Below, one piece after another: positions 9,076-17,536 of a DNA stretch of 64,000 nt. The notes under the pieces are model-generated. The model saw only the letters and a list, made by a program, of their open reading frames with translations, searched no databases and had not been told where the DNA came from. The position numbers were made by a program, and so were the translations under genes. This DNA is from Nakamurella panacisegetis (GTDB lineage: Bacteria; Actinomycetota; Actinomycetes; Mycobacteriales; Nakamurellaceae). The stretch is from positions 3,941,501 through 4,005,500 of the forward strand of contig NZ_LT629710.1 of assembly GCF_900104535.1 (NCBI RefSeq). The letters are read 5' to 3'. Position 1 is the stretch's first letter; each line of letters opens with the position of its first letter.

Positions 9076-9454
9076 ATGAGCATTTATGAGAACATCGGCG
9101 GCGCGTCGGCCGTCCGCGCAGCGGTCGACGACTTCTACGTTCGCATCCTCGCAGACCCCAACTGGCACCGTTCCTTTCGGAGATCGACATGCACAAGCTC
9201 AAGTCGCATCAACGGCGATTCATCGCTGCCGCGGCCGGGGCGCCGAGCCGTACGTAGGACGTGACATGGCTTCCGTACACGCCGGACTCCACATCGCCGA
9301 CGCTGACTTCGATGCTGTGGTCAACCATATCGTTGACACCCTCGCCGGTCTGGGCGTGCCCGCCAAGTTCATCGATCAAATCGGGGCCACCCTTGCTCCG
9401 CTCCGGGCGGAGATCGTCACCGAGGTCGCGGTGAAGCAGCCCAGCTCAATCTGA
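9076..9454 (+). pseudogene. Group I truncated haemoglobin, frameshifted twice
   Basis: The start MSIYENIGGASAVRAAVDDF and the end (VGRDMASVHAGLHI, then ADADFDAVVNHIVDTLAGLG) are classic TrHbN sequence, a haem protein that in other bacteria dioxygenates NO to nitrate. The three parts lie in three frames: 9076 to ~9162, then APFLSEIDMHKLKSHQRRF to ~9240, then EPYVGRDMA to the stop at 9452-9454. Each junction is explained by one missing base. The proximal His is probably the one in ASVHAGL. Two independent single-base losses mean a pseudogene, or assembly error in GC runs. Confidence 0.8.
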
Positions 9455-9562
9455 CCGTTCGTCAGGCCACCACATCAAGTGCCAAGCGGACTGCAGACCG
9501 TGATGAAGTCGAGCGGATCGTCCCCCATGGGCCAATCAGGGCGCGGTGCGAATCTCGGTCGA

Positions 9563-9604
9563 CCGTGGGTGCACCGGCCGGCCTTCCAGCCGGCGCACCC
9601 ACGG
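9563..9604. terminator. Bidirectional hairpin between convergent genes
   Basis: An inverted repeat with a 15-bp stem (CCGTGGGTGC arm plus CCGGC, one internal A/C mismatch) around a 10-nt loop. It lies between the plus-strand haemoglobin pseudogene and the minus-strand DUF488 gene, so it probably terminates both transcripts. Confidence 0.65.
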
Positions 9605-9657
9605 TGGCGGCCGGGGTGGCTGTTGCCGGCCAGGGTACAGTCAACTCGCAGCGTCAT

Positions 9658-10194
9658 TTATTGGGGTGCGTCGTTTCTGCTGGGACGTGGGGGTGCGGTA
9701 GAACGCGGCGGAGGGCAATTGGTTGAGGTACTCGCCGGCCTGGTCGATTGACCGTTGGATGCTGGCGAAAACGTGTTCGGGGCTGCGGCCGGCAATCGCT
9801 CCGGCGGCCGGTTGGGGGGAGTGGTTGTGGTGGGTTGTGAGGTCAACAGGTCGGCCAGCACGGCGGCCTCACTGATGGCGGGAAGCTTCGACGCGGTGAG
9901 CAACGTCAGCGGTTGCTGGGCCAAGTCCCGCAGGTGGGCCAGGGCGTCAGCCCGTTCGGGTTCGCCCAGTTCTTCTCGGTACCGGCTGGCGAACTCGAAG
10001 AACTTGGCCGGGTCGTGCCGATACCAGGTGCGCAACTGCGTGGAGGGAGCGACCTGCTGGCACCATTCGTCCAGATGCGCTTTTGACTTGCTGATGCCTC
10101 GTGGCCACAGCCTGTCCACGAGTACTCGGACGCCGTCGTCGCTTGCAGGTTCGGCGTAGATCCGGCGTACCTGCACCGTGGGGTGGACGCTCAT
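9658..10194 (-). CDS. DUF488 family protein, probable frameshift in C-terminal part
   Basis: 178 aa as an open frame. Residues 1-~120 match DUF488: VRRIYAEPASDDGVRVLVDRLWPRG, then DEWCQQVAPSTQLRTWY and LTLLTASKLPAISEAAVLADL. Biochemical role unknown. ATG 10194 has AGGAGGT upstream. The last ~55 residues are Pro/Thr/Ser-rich and unlike the family. In the neighbouring frame the same DNA reads EHVFASIQRSIDQAGEYLNQ with clearly more G/C at third positions (about 32 of 39 codons against about 24 of 39, counted by eye), ending at 9641. A one-base frameshift, or an overlapping gene lacking a normal start, is likely. Confidence 0.75.
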   Translation of the reverse strand: MSVHPTVQVRRIYAEPASDDGVRVLVDRLWPRGISKSKAHLDEWCQQVAPSTQLRTWYRHDPAKFFEFASRYREELGEPERADALAHLRDLAQQPLTLLTASKLPAISEAAVLADLLTSQPTTTTPPNRPPERLPAAAPNTFSPASNGQSTRPASTSTNCPPPRSTAPPRPSRNDAPQ

Positions 10195-10228
10195 CGATGA
10201 ACCTCCTGTTTGTGATGGAGTGCCGCGG

Positions 10229-10417
10229 TCAGGCAAGGCGCTCGCCGCAGCGTGGGCAGATCTCGGGTGGGTCCGCGCCGACGAATGCGCCGCATTCTTG
10301 GCAGGTCCATGCCAGCCAGCACGCCGGGTCGCCACCCTCGTCGCGGGCGGTACGGCCGGCCCGGTGCTGGGCCAGCCGGGGATCGGCGCAGCTGGGCGCG
10401 TCGCGTTCGAGGTTCAC
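10229..10417 (-). CDS. Small zinc-ribbon (rubredoxin-like) protein
   Basis: 62 aa. The C-terminus holds two CxxC knuckles (WTCQECGAFVGADPPEICPRCGERLA region), the pattern of a single zinc- or iron-binding ribbon. GTG 10417 is chosen because GGTGAG lies just upstream; an in-frame ATG at 10525 would add 36 poorly conserved-looking residues and overlap the aconitase end. It lies between DUF488 and aconitase on the same strand, so the three may form one transcript. Function unknown; metal storage, electron transfer or protein contact are all possible. Confidence 0.65.
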   Translation of the reverse strand: MNLERDAPSCADPRLAQHRAGRTARDEGGDPACWLAWTCQECGAFVGADPPEICPRCGERLA

Positions 10418-10521
10418 ATTCTCACCGCCCTTGTTTGGGGTATGAACTTTCACGGTAGGGAGCGCTGTTTCTGGCTGATCGTGGAGGGTGTGCCGCCGGG
10501 TGAAGACGAGATTCGTGACGG

Positions 10522-12522
10522 TCAAACTGATGTCGGTGTGCTGCTACTGGGCTCCTCGAAAGCGCCCCCTTTCTGTTGTCGCAGCCAGGGCAGCAGCCCG
10601 CCGGCCAGGACCATCGCGATTTGCCGATCGGAGAGCCGGTGCCTGACTGTGTAGTGCTGGTCACGGGTTGCGTTGTGCACGTTGATGGCGGTGTCGCCGG
10701 AGCGCAGCGCTGACCTGATGTCCTGAAGGATCAGGACGTCGCCGGCGGCGATTTTCTGGTAGTCGCCGGGGTCGAGGAATTCCAGGGCGAGGACTCCGAA
10801 GTTCGTCAGGTTCTGCCAGTGGATGCGGGCGAACGACACCGCCAGTACGGCGCGCAGACCGAGGTAACGGGGGGTGATCGCGGCGTGTTCCCGGGAGGAT
10901 CCCTGCCCGTAGTTTGCGCCGCCGACCACGATATGGCCGCTACCGTCCCTGGTGGCCTTCATCCTGCTCGGGTAGGTGTCATCCAGTGCGCCGAATGTGA
11001 ATTCGGCCAGTTTGAGGATGTTGCTGCGGTAGGGCAGGACCCGAGCTCCGGCCGGCAGTATCTCGTCGGTGGACACGTCGTCGCCGACCTTGAGGCCGAC
11101 GGGCGCTTCGATCCGGTCGGGCAACGGCCCGAAGGAGGGCAAGGACGAGACGTTCGGGCCCTTCACCAGGGCGACAAGTCCGATCTGGGATTCCGTCGGT
11201 GGCTCGAGCATGGCCGTGTTGACGCTGGACTGGGTGGGCAGGTCAAGGTGCGGATACGCGATGCCAAGCAGCCGCGGAAGGTCGCGAGGGTCGGTGATGT
11301 ACCCGGTGACGGCGGCGGCGGCGGCGGTCTCGGGTGAGCACAGGTAGACAGAGTCGTCGACCGTCCCGGAGCGGCCGAGGAAGTTGCGGGGGACGGTGCG
11401 CAGGCTGTTGCCGCCGACGGTGGGGGCTTGGCCCATGCCGATACAGCCCATACACCCGGATTGGTGCAGCCGGGCGCCGGCGGCCAGCAGATCGAAGGTG
11501 GCACCCATTCTTGTCAGCTCCTGCAGGGTCTGCCGGGAAGAGGGGTTGACGTCGAATGACACGTCGTGGTGGGTCTGCCGCCCGCGGACGATGGCGGCGA
11601 CGACGGCGAAATCGCGCAAGCCCGGGTTGGCCGACGAACCGATCACGACCTGGGCCACCTTGCGGCCGTCGACCTCGCGGACCGGGACGACATTGCCGGG
11701 TGAGCTGGGCAACGCGATCAGCGGTTCCAACTGCGCCAGATCGATCTCGTCGTCGGCGTCGTAGGTGGCGTCCGCGTCGGCGAGTATTTCCACGAAGTCG
11801 TGCTCGCGTTGTTCGGCCCTCAGAAACGCTCGAACCTGGTCATCGGCCGGGAAAACCGTGGTGGTGGCACCCAATTCGGCGCCCATGTTCGCGATCACAT
11901 GCCGGTCCATGGCGGTGAGCCCGGCCAGGCCGGGCCCGTAGTATTCGATGATGCGGTTCACGCCGCCTTTGACGCCGTGCCTGCGCAGCATCTCCAGGAT
12001 GACGTCTTTGGCGCTCACCCAGGGTGGCAGCACGCCGGTCAGCCGCACGCCCCAGATGGTGGGCATCTGCAGGTAGATCGGTTCGCCGGCCATCGCGGTG
12101 GCGACCTCCAAGCCGCCGAGACCGATCGCCAGCATGCCCAGCGAGCCCGCGGCCGGGGTGTGGCTGTCGGAACCGGCCAGGGATTTGCCTGGGACCCCAA
12201 AGCGTTGCATGTGGGTGGGGTGGGAAACCCCGTTGCCCGGCTTGGAGTACCATAGTCCGAAACGTTGGCACGCCGATTGTAGGAACGCGTGGTCCTCGGC
12301 GTTTTTGCTGTCGGTCTGCAGCAAGTTGTGGTCGACGTATTGCACGGACACCTCGGTGCGGACGCGGTCCAGCCCCATGGCCTCCAGTTCGAGCATCACC
12401 AGGGTGCCGGTGGCGTCCTGGGTGAGGGTCTGATCGATCCGCAGCCCGATCTCCTGACCCACTGTCATCTGACCCGAGACCAGGTGTGCGCCGATCAGTT
12501 TCCGAGCGAGATTTTGTCCCAT
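10522..12522 (-). CDS. Aconitate hydratase, compact 'Aquifex-type' subfamily
   Basis: 666 aa. Interconverts citrate and isocitrate in the TCA cycle. The large domain (LVMLELEAMGLDRVRTEVSV, GSDSHTPAAGSLGMLAIG) is followed by the swivel domain (GDDVSTDEILPAGARVLPYR, GGANYGQGSSREHAAITPRYLG). Two cluster cysteines are present in SGCMGCIGMG. The position that usually reads GSCTN reads GSSANPG, so the first [4Fe-4S] ligand is Ser here. The length is well short of the ~900-residue AcnA. I recall this compact group as largely uncharacterised. Start ATG 12522 follows GGAGATGAACC. Alternative: another member of the 3-isopropylmalate/homoaconitate dehydratase superfamily. Confidence 0.85.
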   Translation of the reverse strand: MGQNLARKLIGAHLVSGQMTVGQEIGLRIDQTLTQDATGTLVMLELEAMGLDRVRTEVSVQYVDHNLLQTDSKNAEDHAFLQSACQRFGLWYSKPGNGVSHPTHMQRFGVPGKSLAGSDSHTPAAGSLGMLAIGLGGLEVATAMAGEPIYLQMPTIWGVRLTGVLPPWVSAKDVILEMLRRHGVKGGVNRIIEYYGPGLAGLTAMDRHVIANMGAELGATTTVFPADDQVRAFLRAEQREHDFVEILADADATYDADDEIDLAQLEPLIALPSSPGNVVPVREVDGRKVAQVVIGSSANPGLRDFAVVAAIVRGRQTHHDVSFDVNPSSRQTLQELTRMGATFDLLAAGARLHQSGCMGCIGMGQAPTVGGNSLRTVPRNFLGRSGTVDDSVYLCSPETAAAAAVTGYITDPRDLPRLLGIAYPHLDLPTQSSVNTAMLEPPTESQIGLVALVKGPNVSSLPSFGPLPDRIEAPVGLKVGDDVSTDEILPAGARVLPYRSNILKLAEFTFGALDDTYPSRMKATRDGSGHIVVGGANYGQGSSREHAAITPRYLGLRAVLAVSFARIHWQNLTNFGVLALEFLDPGDYQKIAAGDVLILQDIRSALRSGDTAINVHNATRDQHYTVRHRLSDRQIAMVLAGGLLPWLRQQKGGAFEEPSSSTPTSV

Positions 12523-12673
12523 GGTTCATCTCCGATGAGTTCGGTGCCATTCGGGGGGCAGGGCGAGAATCGATCTGGCTTGCTGAAGTCCGGGCGACGG
12601 TGAGGAGCCACGGCGTGCGGCGCTGGGGCGAGTCCGCGGGCCGTGGCGCGGGTGGCGATGTAGCCGGTCGGGG

Positions 12674-12880
12674 CTACCAGCCGGCCGCGATGTCAGTGGT
12701 TTGCTGTTCGGCGAGGCTCCGGCGTCGGGCCAACTCGGTGATGTGAGCTGGTGAGATCGGCGGTGTCGGGCCTGACTCTCGGAGGGCCGATCGGGGGGAC
12801 GGTATCCATGGGGCGCCGGTTCTGCGTTCGACCTTCACGGCCCGTCGATGGGCCCGTGCGCTCGATGCTGTCTGAACCAT
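12674..12880 (-). CDS. Small hypothetical protein
   Basis: 68 aa (MVQTASSARAHRRAVKVERR at the start), basic N-terminal half, no recognised domain. ATG 12880 has AAAGGTGA 7 nt upstream; another in-frame ATG lies at 12898. It sits 151 bp ahead of the aconitase start on the same strand and may be the first gene of that transcript. The good ribosome-binding site is the main support. Confidence 0.4.
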   Translation of the reverse strand: MVQTASSARAHRRAVKVERRTGAPWIPSPRSALRESGPTPPISPAHITELARRRSLAEQQTTDIAAGW

Positions 12881-12898
12881 GATCGCATCACCTTTCAT

Positions 12899-13193
12899 GT
12901 TCTAGCCATGCTCTTGCTGTTACAAAATGTTGAGCCTGCCGAGTCGGTATTTCTGGATTGCTGAAAGCGTCGCGGACGGAATCGGAGAGCACGAGTGTTT
13001 CTCCGCACCAGCGCTCGGAATGTGGTCACGGTGAGGGACCATTTCCGCCTTTTCTACTTTCTTTGCTGCGTTTCTGGATCGGCTGAGCCGCTGCTCGTTC
13101 AGCAGTCGCCGTACCGGAGCAATTCGGCCGTCACGATGCGCCCCTGCCCGTCGATGGACGCACCCGGGCGTGGACAATCCGGTGGGTGCGGTG
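12899..13193. other. Intergenic stretch, nothing recognised
   Basis: Noticeably less GC-rich than the surroundings (for example near 12910-12990 and 13045-13070). No convincing gene, RNA or repeat was seen. It is a plausible promoter region for the minus-strand small gene and aconitase. Confidence 0.3.
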
Positions 13194-13337
13194 CTATCGG
13201 CACACCACCCGACTACCTTGGGTCGCGAAGACTCCGCCGGTGCCCGCCGCTGGCCCTGATGGTCTTTCGGCGGGTGGCGTTCCGGTGCACTCGAGGACGA
13301 ATGTGCCTGATTCGTTGGCTTTCGATGGTGCTGTCAT
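13194..13337 (-). CDS. Small ORF with strong ribosome-binding site
   Basis: 47 aa, MTAPSKANESGTFVLECTGT at the start, two cysteines, no recognised family. AAAGGA lies 7 nt before ATG 13337. Composition is sensible and the frame closes cleanly at TAG 13194-13196. The ORF is too short to be certain, but the translation start is better than in most shadow frames around it. Confidence 0.35.
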   Translation of the reverse strand: MTAPSKANESGTFVLECTGTPPAERPSGPAAGTGGVFATQGSRVVCR

Positions 13338-13552
13338 GTCGTTTCCTTTACACTGGCCCGGGTGTTGCGGTCGCTGCTGAGGCGATGGGGTGGCTGGGTG
13401 CCCCCCGGACCGGGGTTACCGGAACGGGGGGCGGGCAGGCGGGGCGGGCGTGCAACGTGGTGGTGGCTGCAGCTTGCACGTGTCGTTCCCGGCGCGCGAG
13501 GTGATACGGGGACGCTCTGCTGCGGTGATTTCGCAACAGTCGAGCAGTCCGT

Positions 13553-13580
13553 CTAGGTATTTACTATCACTATACCTTAG
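13553..13580. repeat. Inverted repeat, candidate operator
   Basis: AGGTAT (13555-13560) and ATACCT (13572-13577) are separated by 11 bp in an AT-rich patch, with outer CTA/TAG bases extending the symmetry imperfectly. It lies in a gene-free gap downstream of the USP/DUF3040 frames and upstream, on the minus strand, of the 47-aa ORF, so it could be an operator or promoter element. Confidence 0.4.
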
Positions 13581-13609
13581 TCGGCAGCTTTCCGTCGTTC
13601 GGATCGGGG

Positions 13610-14785
13610 TTACCGTAATCGCCTACTCAGTTCCGCGTGGGAGCGCGCGAAAGTGTAGCGTCGTGTCGGCACGACCGGATTTTCGATGGTCTGAAAGTAC
13701 TGGTTCCCGCCTTCTTGTCGCTGGCCGAACGCGGCGAAAGTGGACGCGGCTGTCGGGTCCATCGCCGCAAACACCATCTGGCTGTCGACATTCCCCGGAG
13801 ATCCCCGTCGACTGCCGATCGGTCGGGTGCTTCCGATGACCCGTTGTCCGACCGGACACAGCGCGCCGGAGGTCATGTCCGGCCGCTGTCGGTGTGCCGA
13901 TCGGATGCCGGTCCCGGATCGGCGGGTCCGGAGCACAGCAGATAGAGGGCACTGCCCAGCAGTAGCCGTCCGCTGGCGCTGGCGAGGGCACCCAGCACTG
14001 TGGCGATGGGGACCATGCTGGGCAGGAGTGTGATTGGCAGTAGTCCGAGCAGCAGCGGGGACGGGTGCGCAGAGGTACGTCCCGGTCGGCGGGTCAGGGC
14101 TGGCCCGGCGGACGGTCGGCGGTCGGTGAATACCAGTTCGAGCTGGTCGAGGATTCCTCGCTCGTGCGCGGAGAGCCATACAGCTGCCGGGTCCCGGGTC
14201 AACTCGTCGAAGTGAGTCATCGTCAACCCTGATGGGGCTGGCGGTTGGTGCTCGTGGCCGGCCAGCAGGTTTCGGTCGACGGTGATGAATGACGACCACT
14301 GGGCAGGTGGCGTGCGCGACGACGCGTTTCCTCACCGATTGCGACAGGATGCGGAGCAGCGCGCCGAGCCGCCGTGTGCCGACGACCAGCAGATCGGCTC
14401 CGGCGGCGGCCTGGAGCAGGACGTCCACGGGAGGGCCGCGCACAACCCGCGTGATGACGCAGCAGCCGGCATTGAGAGCTTGCGAGACGGCGAGGCCCAG
14501 CGCTTCGCGGGCGGTACCGGCCCAGTCGACTTCGGCCGCGCCGAACTCGGCGCCGTAGAGGGGCAGCTGCCAACTGATCACCGATTCGACCGTGCCTCCG
14601 GTGAGCTCTGCCCGTCGCGCTGCCCAGCGCAGCGCGTCGATCGACGCGGCCGAACCGTCCACCCCTACCACGATCCGCGGCGGGCGGGCAGCTCCTGTGA
14701 TTCCTTGCATCTCAACGCGCGGCGTCCAGGCGACTGGTCGCTCCTCGCGCGGGGGCATCTGCGACCTGTAGTCGCGTCGTTTCAT
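13610..14785 (-). CDS. Universal stress protein with non-homologous C-terminal read-through
   Basis: As an open frame 391 aa, but only residues ~35-168 are recognisable: [20 protein letters not shown] is the first strand and P-loop-like start of the USP fold, VVGTRRLGALLRILSQSVRK the ATP-binding loop, and HATCPVVVI the last strand. Proteins of this type act as nucleotide-binding stress or hypoxia factors. ATG 14785 follows GGAAAGGAC. After ~14285 this frame has no USP character and crosses a DUF3040-like gene in another frame. A single-base loss would shift it to a stop at 14223-14225, directly before that gene, so a frameshift is likely. Treat the true product as about 185 aa. Confidence 0.6.
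   Translation of the reverse strand: MKRRDYRSQMPPREERPVAWTPRVEMQGITGAARPPRIVVGVDGSAASIDALRWAARRAELTGGTVESVISWQLPLYGAEFGAAEVDWAGTAREALGLAVSQALNAGCCVITRVVRGPPVDVLLQAAAGADLLVVGTRRLGALLRILSQSVRKRVVAHATCPVVVIHHRRPKPAGRPRAPTASPIRVDDDSLRRVDPGPGSCMALRARARNPRPARTGIHRPPTVRRASPDPPTGTYLCAPVPAAARTTANHTPAQHGPHRHSAGCPRQRQRTATAGQCPLSAVLRTRRSGTGIRSAHRQRPDMTSGALCPVGQRVIGSTRPIGSRRGSPGNVDSQMVFAAMDPTAASTFAAFGQRQEGGNQYFQTIENPVVPTRRYTFARSHAELSRRLR
13873..14220 (-). CDS. DUF3040-like small membrane protein
   Basis: 115 aa from ATG 14220 (TTG 14226 also possible). It carries the DUF3040 signature WLSAHERGILDQLELVF near residue 16 and then two hydrophobic segments (SPLLLGLLPITLLPSMVPIA and ASGRLLLGSALYLLC). The family is small actinobacterial membrane proteins of unknown role, often near stress genes. 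It overlaps the C-terminal run of the USP frame; the domain match supports this frame in the overlap. Its stop (ATGA at 13873-13876) overlaps an ATG that could start an 88-aa ORF to 13610 (MTSGALCPVG), which I do not recognise. Confidence 0.55.
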   Translation of the reverse strand: MTHFDELTRDPAAVWLSAHERGILDQLELVFTDRRPSAGPALTRRPGRTSAHPSPLLLGLLPITLLPSMVPIATVLGALASASGRLLLGSALYLLCSGPADPGPASDRHTDSGRT

Positions 14786-14851
14786 CTTCGTGTCCTTTCC
14801 TGCGGGGCCTCGGGCTGAAAGCCGTGAGTGGATTTCGGGACGTGGAGTGGG

Positions 14852-16615
14852 TCAAGCCGTCGGTGAGGTGGCGTCGATCGTGGGTTCGATGCCCTGAACA
14901 GGAGTGCTGGATTCGAGGTCCTGCAGGCCGTGCCAGTCCCGGTGGGGGTGGGCTTCACTGCGGAGCCGGGCGACCATGTGCGGGTGGTGCAGTTCGAACG
15001 CCGGGCGTTCGGAGCGGATCCGGGGCAAGGAGGTGAAGTTGTGCCGCGACGGCGGCGAACTGGTGGCCCATTCCAGGGAGTTGCCGTACCCCCACGGGTC
15101 ATCGGCGGTGGTCACCTCTCCGTAGCGTACGGAGCGCAGCACGTTCCAGACGAACGGCAGCATCGAGGAACCCAGCACAAACGACCCGATAGTGGAGATG
15201 GTGTTGAGCATGGTGAACCCGTCGGTGGGCAGATAGTCCGGGTAGCGACGCGGCATGCCCATGTTGCCCAGCCAATGCTGGATCAAGAAGGTGGTGTGAA
15301 AGCCGACGAACGTCAGCCAGAAATGCAGCTTTCCCAACGGCTCGTCCAAAAAGCGGCCGGTCATCTTCGGGAACCAGAAGTAGATCCCGGAGAAGGTGGC
15401 GAACACGATGGTGCCAAACAGCACGTAGTGGAAATGGGCAACGACGAAATAGGTGTCGGTGACGTGAAAGTCCAAGGCGGGGGAGGCCAGGATCACGCCG
15501 GTCAGTCCGCCGAACAGGAAGGTGACCATGAACCCGGCGGCGAACAGCATCGGTGTCTCGAAGGTGATCTGCCCTTTCCACATGGTGCCGATCCAGTTGA
15601 AAAATTTGATGCCGGTGGGGATGGCGATCATGAAACTCATGAACGAGAAGAACGGCAGCAGCACCGCGCCGGTGGCGAACATGTGGTGCGCCCACACCGC
15701 AGAAGACAACGCTGCGATGGACAGGGTGGCGTAGATCATGCCGCGGTAGCCAAAAACGGGTTTCCGGGAAAACACCGGGATGACTTCGGTGATGATGCCG
15801 AAGAACGGGATCGCCACGATATAGACCTCGGGGTGGCCGAAGAACCAGAAGAGATGCTGCCACAAGATGGCTCCGCCGTTGGCCGGGTCGAACACGTGGG
15901 ATCCGAACTTTCGGTCAGCCTCCAACCCGAGCAGGGCCGCGGTCAGGACCGGGAACGCGATCAGCGTCAAGATCGCGGTGACCAGCACGTTCCACGTGAA
16001 GATGGGCATCCGCCACATCGTCATCCCCGGGCACCGCAGGCAAATCACCGTGGTGATCATGTTCACCGCACCCAGGATGGTGCCGAGCCCGGAAATGGCG
16101 ACACCCATGATCCACAGGTCGCCGCCGACGCCCGGGGAGTTCACCGCGTTCGACAGTGGTGTGTATGCGGTCCACCCGAACGCCGCCGCTCCGCCGGGCG
16201 TGACGAACCCGGTCAGCGCGGTCAACGCGCCGAACAAATACAACCAGTAGGAGAACGCATTCAACCGTGGGAAAGCCACGTCCGGGGCGCCGATCTGCAG
16301 CGGCAGCACATAGTTGGCGAATCCGAACACGATCGGGGTGGCGTAGAACAGCAACATGATCGTGCCGTGCATGGTGAACAATTGGTTGTATTGCTCCTGC
16401 GTCAAAAACTGCAGGCCGGGCCGGGCCAGCTCGGCCCGCATCAGCAACGCCATCACCCCACCGACCATGAAAAAGACGATCGAGGTGCTGATGTACATCA
16501 CCCCGATCACCTTCGGATCGGTGGTCTTCAGATAGCCCAATAGCTTCTTCCCCGGGGGTGTCCGGCCGCCCGGATACACACGAGATACCACCGGACGCGG
16601 TGCCACAGCGGTCAT
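14852..16615 (-). CDS. ctaD: Cytochrome c oxidase subunit I (aa3-type)
   Basis: 587 aa, about 12 membrane helices. Catalytic subunit that reduces O2 at a haem-copper centre and pumps protons. Visible: the haem a His in [10 protein letters not shown], the CuB His and cross-linked Tyr in [12 protein letters not shown], the His pair in WAHHMFATG, and the last haem ligands in [12 protein letters not shown] 16615 has GGAAGGA upstream. The C-terminal ~30 residues are His/Arg-rich. No ctaC, ctaE or ctaF is nearby, so this is an orphan, probably alternative, subunit I. Lying between two universal stress genes suggests induction under low oxygen (inference). Confidence 0.95.
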   Translation of the reverse strand: MTAVAPRPVVSRVYPGGRTPPGKKLLGYLKTTDPKVIGVMYISTSIVFFMVGGVMALLMRAELARPGLQFLTQEQYNQLFTMHGTIMLLFYATPIVFGFANYVLPLQIGAPDVAFPRLNAFSYWLYLFGALTALTGFVTPGGAAAFGWTAYTPLSNAVNSPGVGGDLWIMGVAISGLGTILGAVNMITTVICLRCPGMTMWRMPIFTWNVLVTAILTLIAFPVLTAALLGLEADRKFGSHVFDPANGGAILWQHLFWFFGHPEVYIVAIPFFGIITEVIPVFSRKPVFGYRGMIYATLSIAALSSAVWAHHMFATGAVLLPFFSFMSFMIAIPTGIKFFNWIGTMWKGQITFETPMLFAAGFMVTFLFGGLTGVILASPALDFHVTDTYFVVAHFHYVLFGTIVFATFSGIYFWFPKMTGRFLDEPLGKLHFWLTFVGFHTTFLIQHWLGNMGMPRRYPDYLPTDGFTMLNTISTIGSFVLGSSMLPFVWNVLRSVRYGEVTTADDPWGYGNSLEWATSSPPSRHNFTSLPRIRSERPAFELHHPHMVARLRSEAHPHRDWHGLQDLESSTPVQGIEPTIDATSPTA

Positions 16616-16790
16616 CTCGTATCCTTCCGTTCGCCCGCGATCGGGGCGATGCTTCCCGCGACGAAGCGGGGGCTCGGCGGCAATGGCCAGGGTGGCCAGA
16701 ACGGGCCGGTGGTGAGGCAGTCGGCGACGTGCGAGTGCAGGAGCCCGCGCTCTCTGTGCTCCAGGGTTTGTTGGTCCCCTCCGGACAGGC

Positions 16791-17357
16791 TCATCGGTGG
16801 GCCGGCCACACCGTGTACTCCCACGACTCCAACAGGCCATCGCGCTCGTCCGGGCCGGAATGGAACCGCAGGTGCGCGCAGCGCACGATCACCACGGGGC
16901 ACAACGAGTGCGCAACCAGGTGGCCGCCGATGGAATCGGAAATGAACCTGTCGTTTCGGGCGCGTTCGGAAGAGCCGACGACCAGCATGTTCGCCCCAGC
17001 CGCGGCATCGAGTAGCACTTCGCTCGGCGACCCCTGGGCGACTCGCACCTCGACCGTGTCTGCACGGGCACCCAATGCGTGGTCAAGGGTGATGCTCACC
17101 GTGTCGCGGGCATCCGCGGCCGGGTCGCTCTCGGGCCCGAGCGGCGAGGTCTCAACGGTGCCGGGGCTCCAGCTCATCACGGCCTGCAGTTGCGCTCCGA
17201 TGACCTGGCAATGGTGCGCGGCCCATCGCACCGCTTCGATCGAGGAAGGGGAGCCGTCGACTCCGACCACGATCCGCGACCCGGACCGACGCGGATTGGT
17301 GCACGCTCGATGTCCGACACCGGTGCGAGTTCCCTGTCGGGGGACTTTGGTAGCCAT
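16791..17357 (-). CDS. Universal stress protein
   Basis: 188 aa, one USP domain: [20 protein letters not shown] at residue ~28, [20 protein letters not shown] as the nucleotide loop, [10 protein letters not shown] as the final strand. The loop lacks the second Gly of the textbook G-x2-G-x9-G(S/T) pattern, so ATP binding is uncertain. About 20 extra residues follow the domain. ATG 17357 has GGAGGAACGG just upstream, a strong ribosome-binding site. It is divergent from fdxA across a 179-bp region with a palindrome, and upstream of ctaD on the same strand. Confidence 0.9.
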   Translation of the reverse strand: MATKVPRQGTRTGVGHRACTNPRRSGSRIVVGVDGSPSSIEAVRWAAHHCQVIGAQLQAVMSWSPGTVETSPLGPESDPAADARDTVSITLDHALGARADTVEVRVAQGSPSEVLLDAAAGANMLVVGSSERARNDRFISDSIGGHLVAHSLCPVVIVRCAHLRFHSGPDERDGLLESWEYTVWPAHR

Positions 17358-17468
17358 CCGTTCCTCCAGCTGTATCCGGCCGGCCGGCCCATGGGTGGCG
17401 TTGGATGCGATACGTGAAGGGAAGCCGGCCGCATGCTTTCATCACGACGACGTCGCGAGCTAATATTC

Positions 17469-17489
17469 AGGAGCGCGCTCCTCTAAACT
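17469..17489 (+). promoter_or_regulatory. Palindrome abutting the -10 element of fdxA
   Basis: AGGAGCGCGCTCCT (17469-17482) is a perfect 14-bp palindrome immediately upstream of TAAACT (17484-17489), a likely -10; the same hexamer precedes the regulator at 1-659. Bound protein would block the promoter. The regulator encoded in the same operon (17878-18576) is the simplest candidate for autoregulation. Confidence 0.5.
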
Positions 17490-17536
17490 ATGCTGGACGA
17501 CGACCCTCGTCAATGACCGTGGAAGGAAGTGACCGT

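Noticed and set aside
12920-13177. 85-aa minus-strand frame in an AT-richer gap
   Set aside because: Composition and start context look like chance; no family resemblance.
13610-13876. 88-aa frame coupled to the DUF3040 stop
   Set aside because: ATGA overlap is attractive, but the sequence is unfamiliar and this is also the tail of the long USP frame; kept only as a note.
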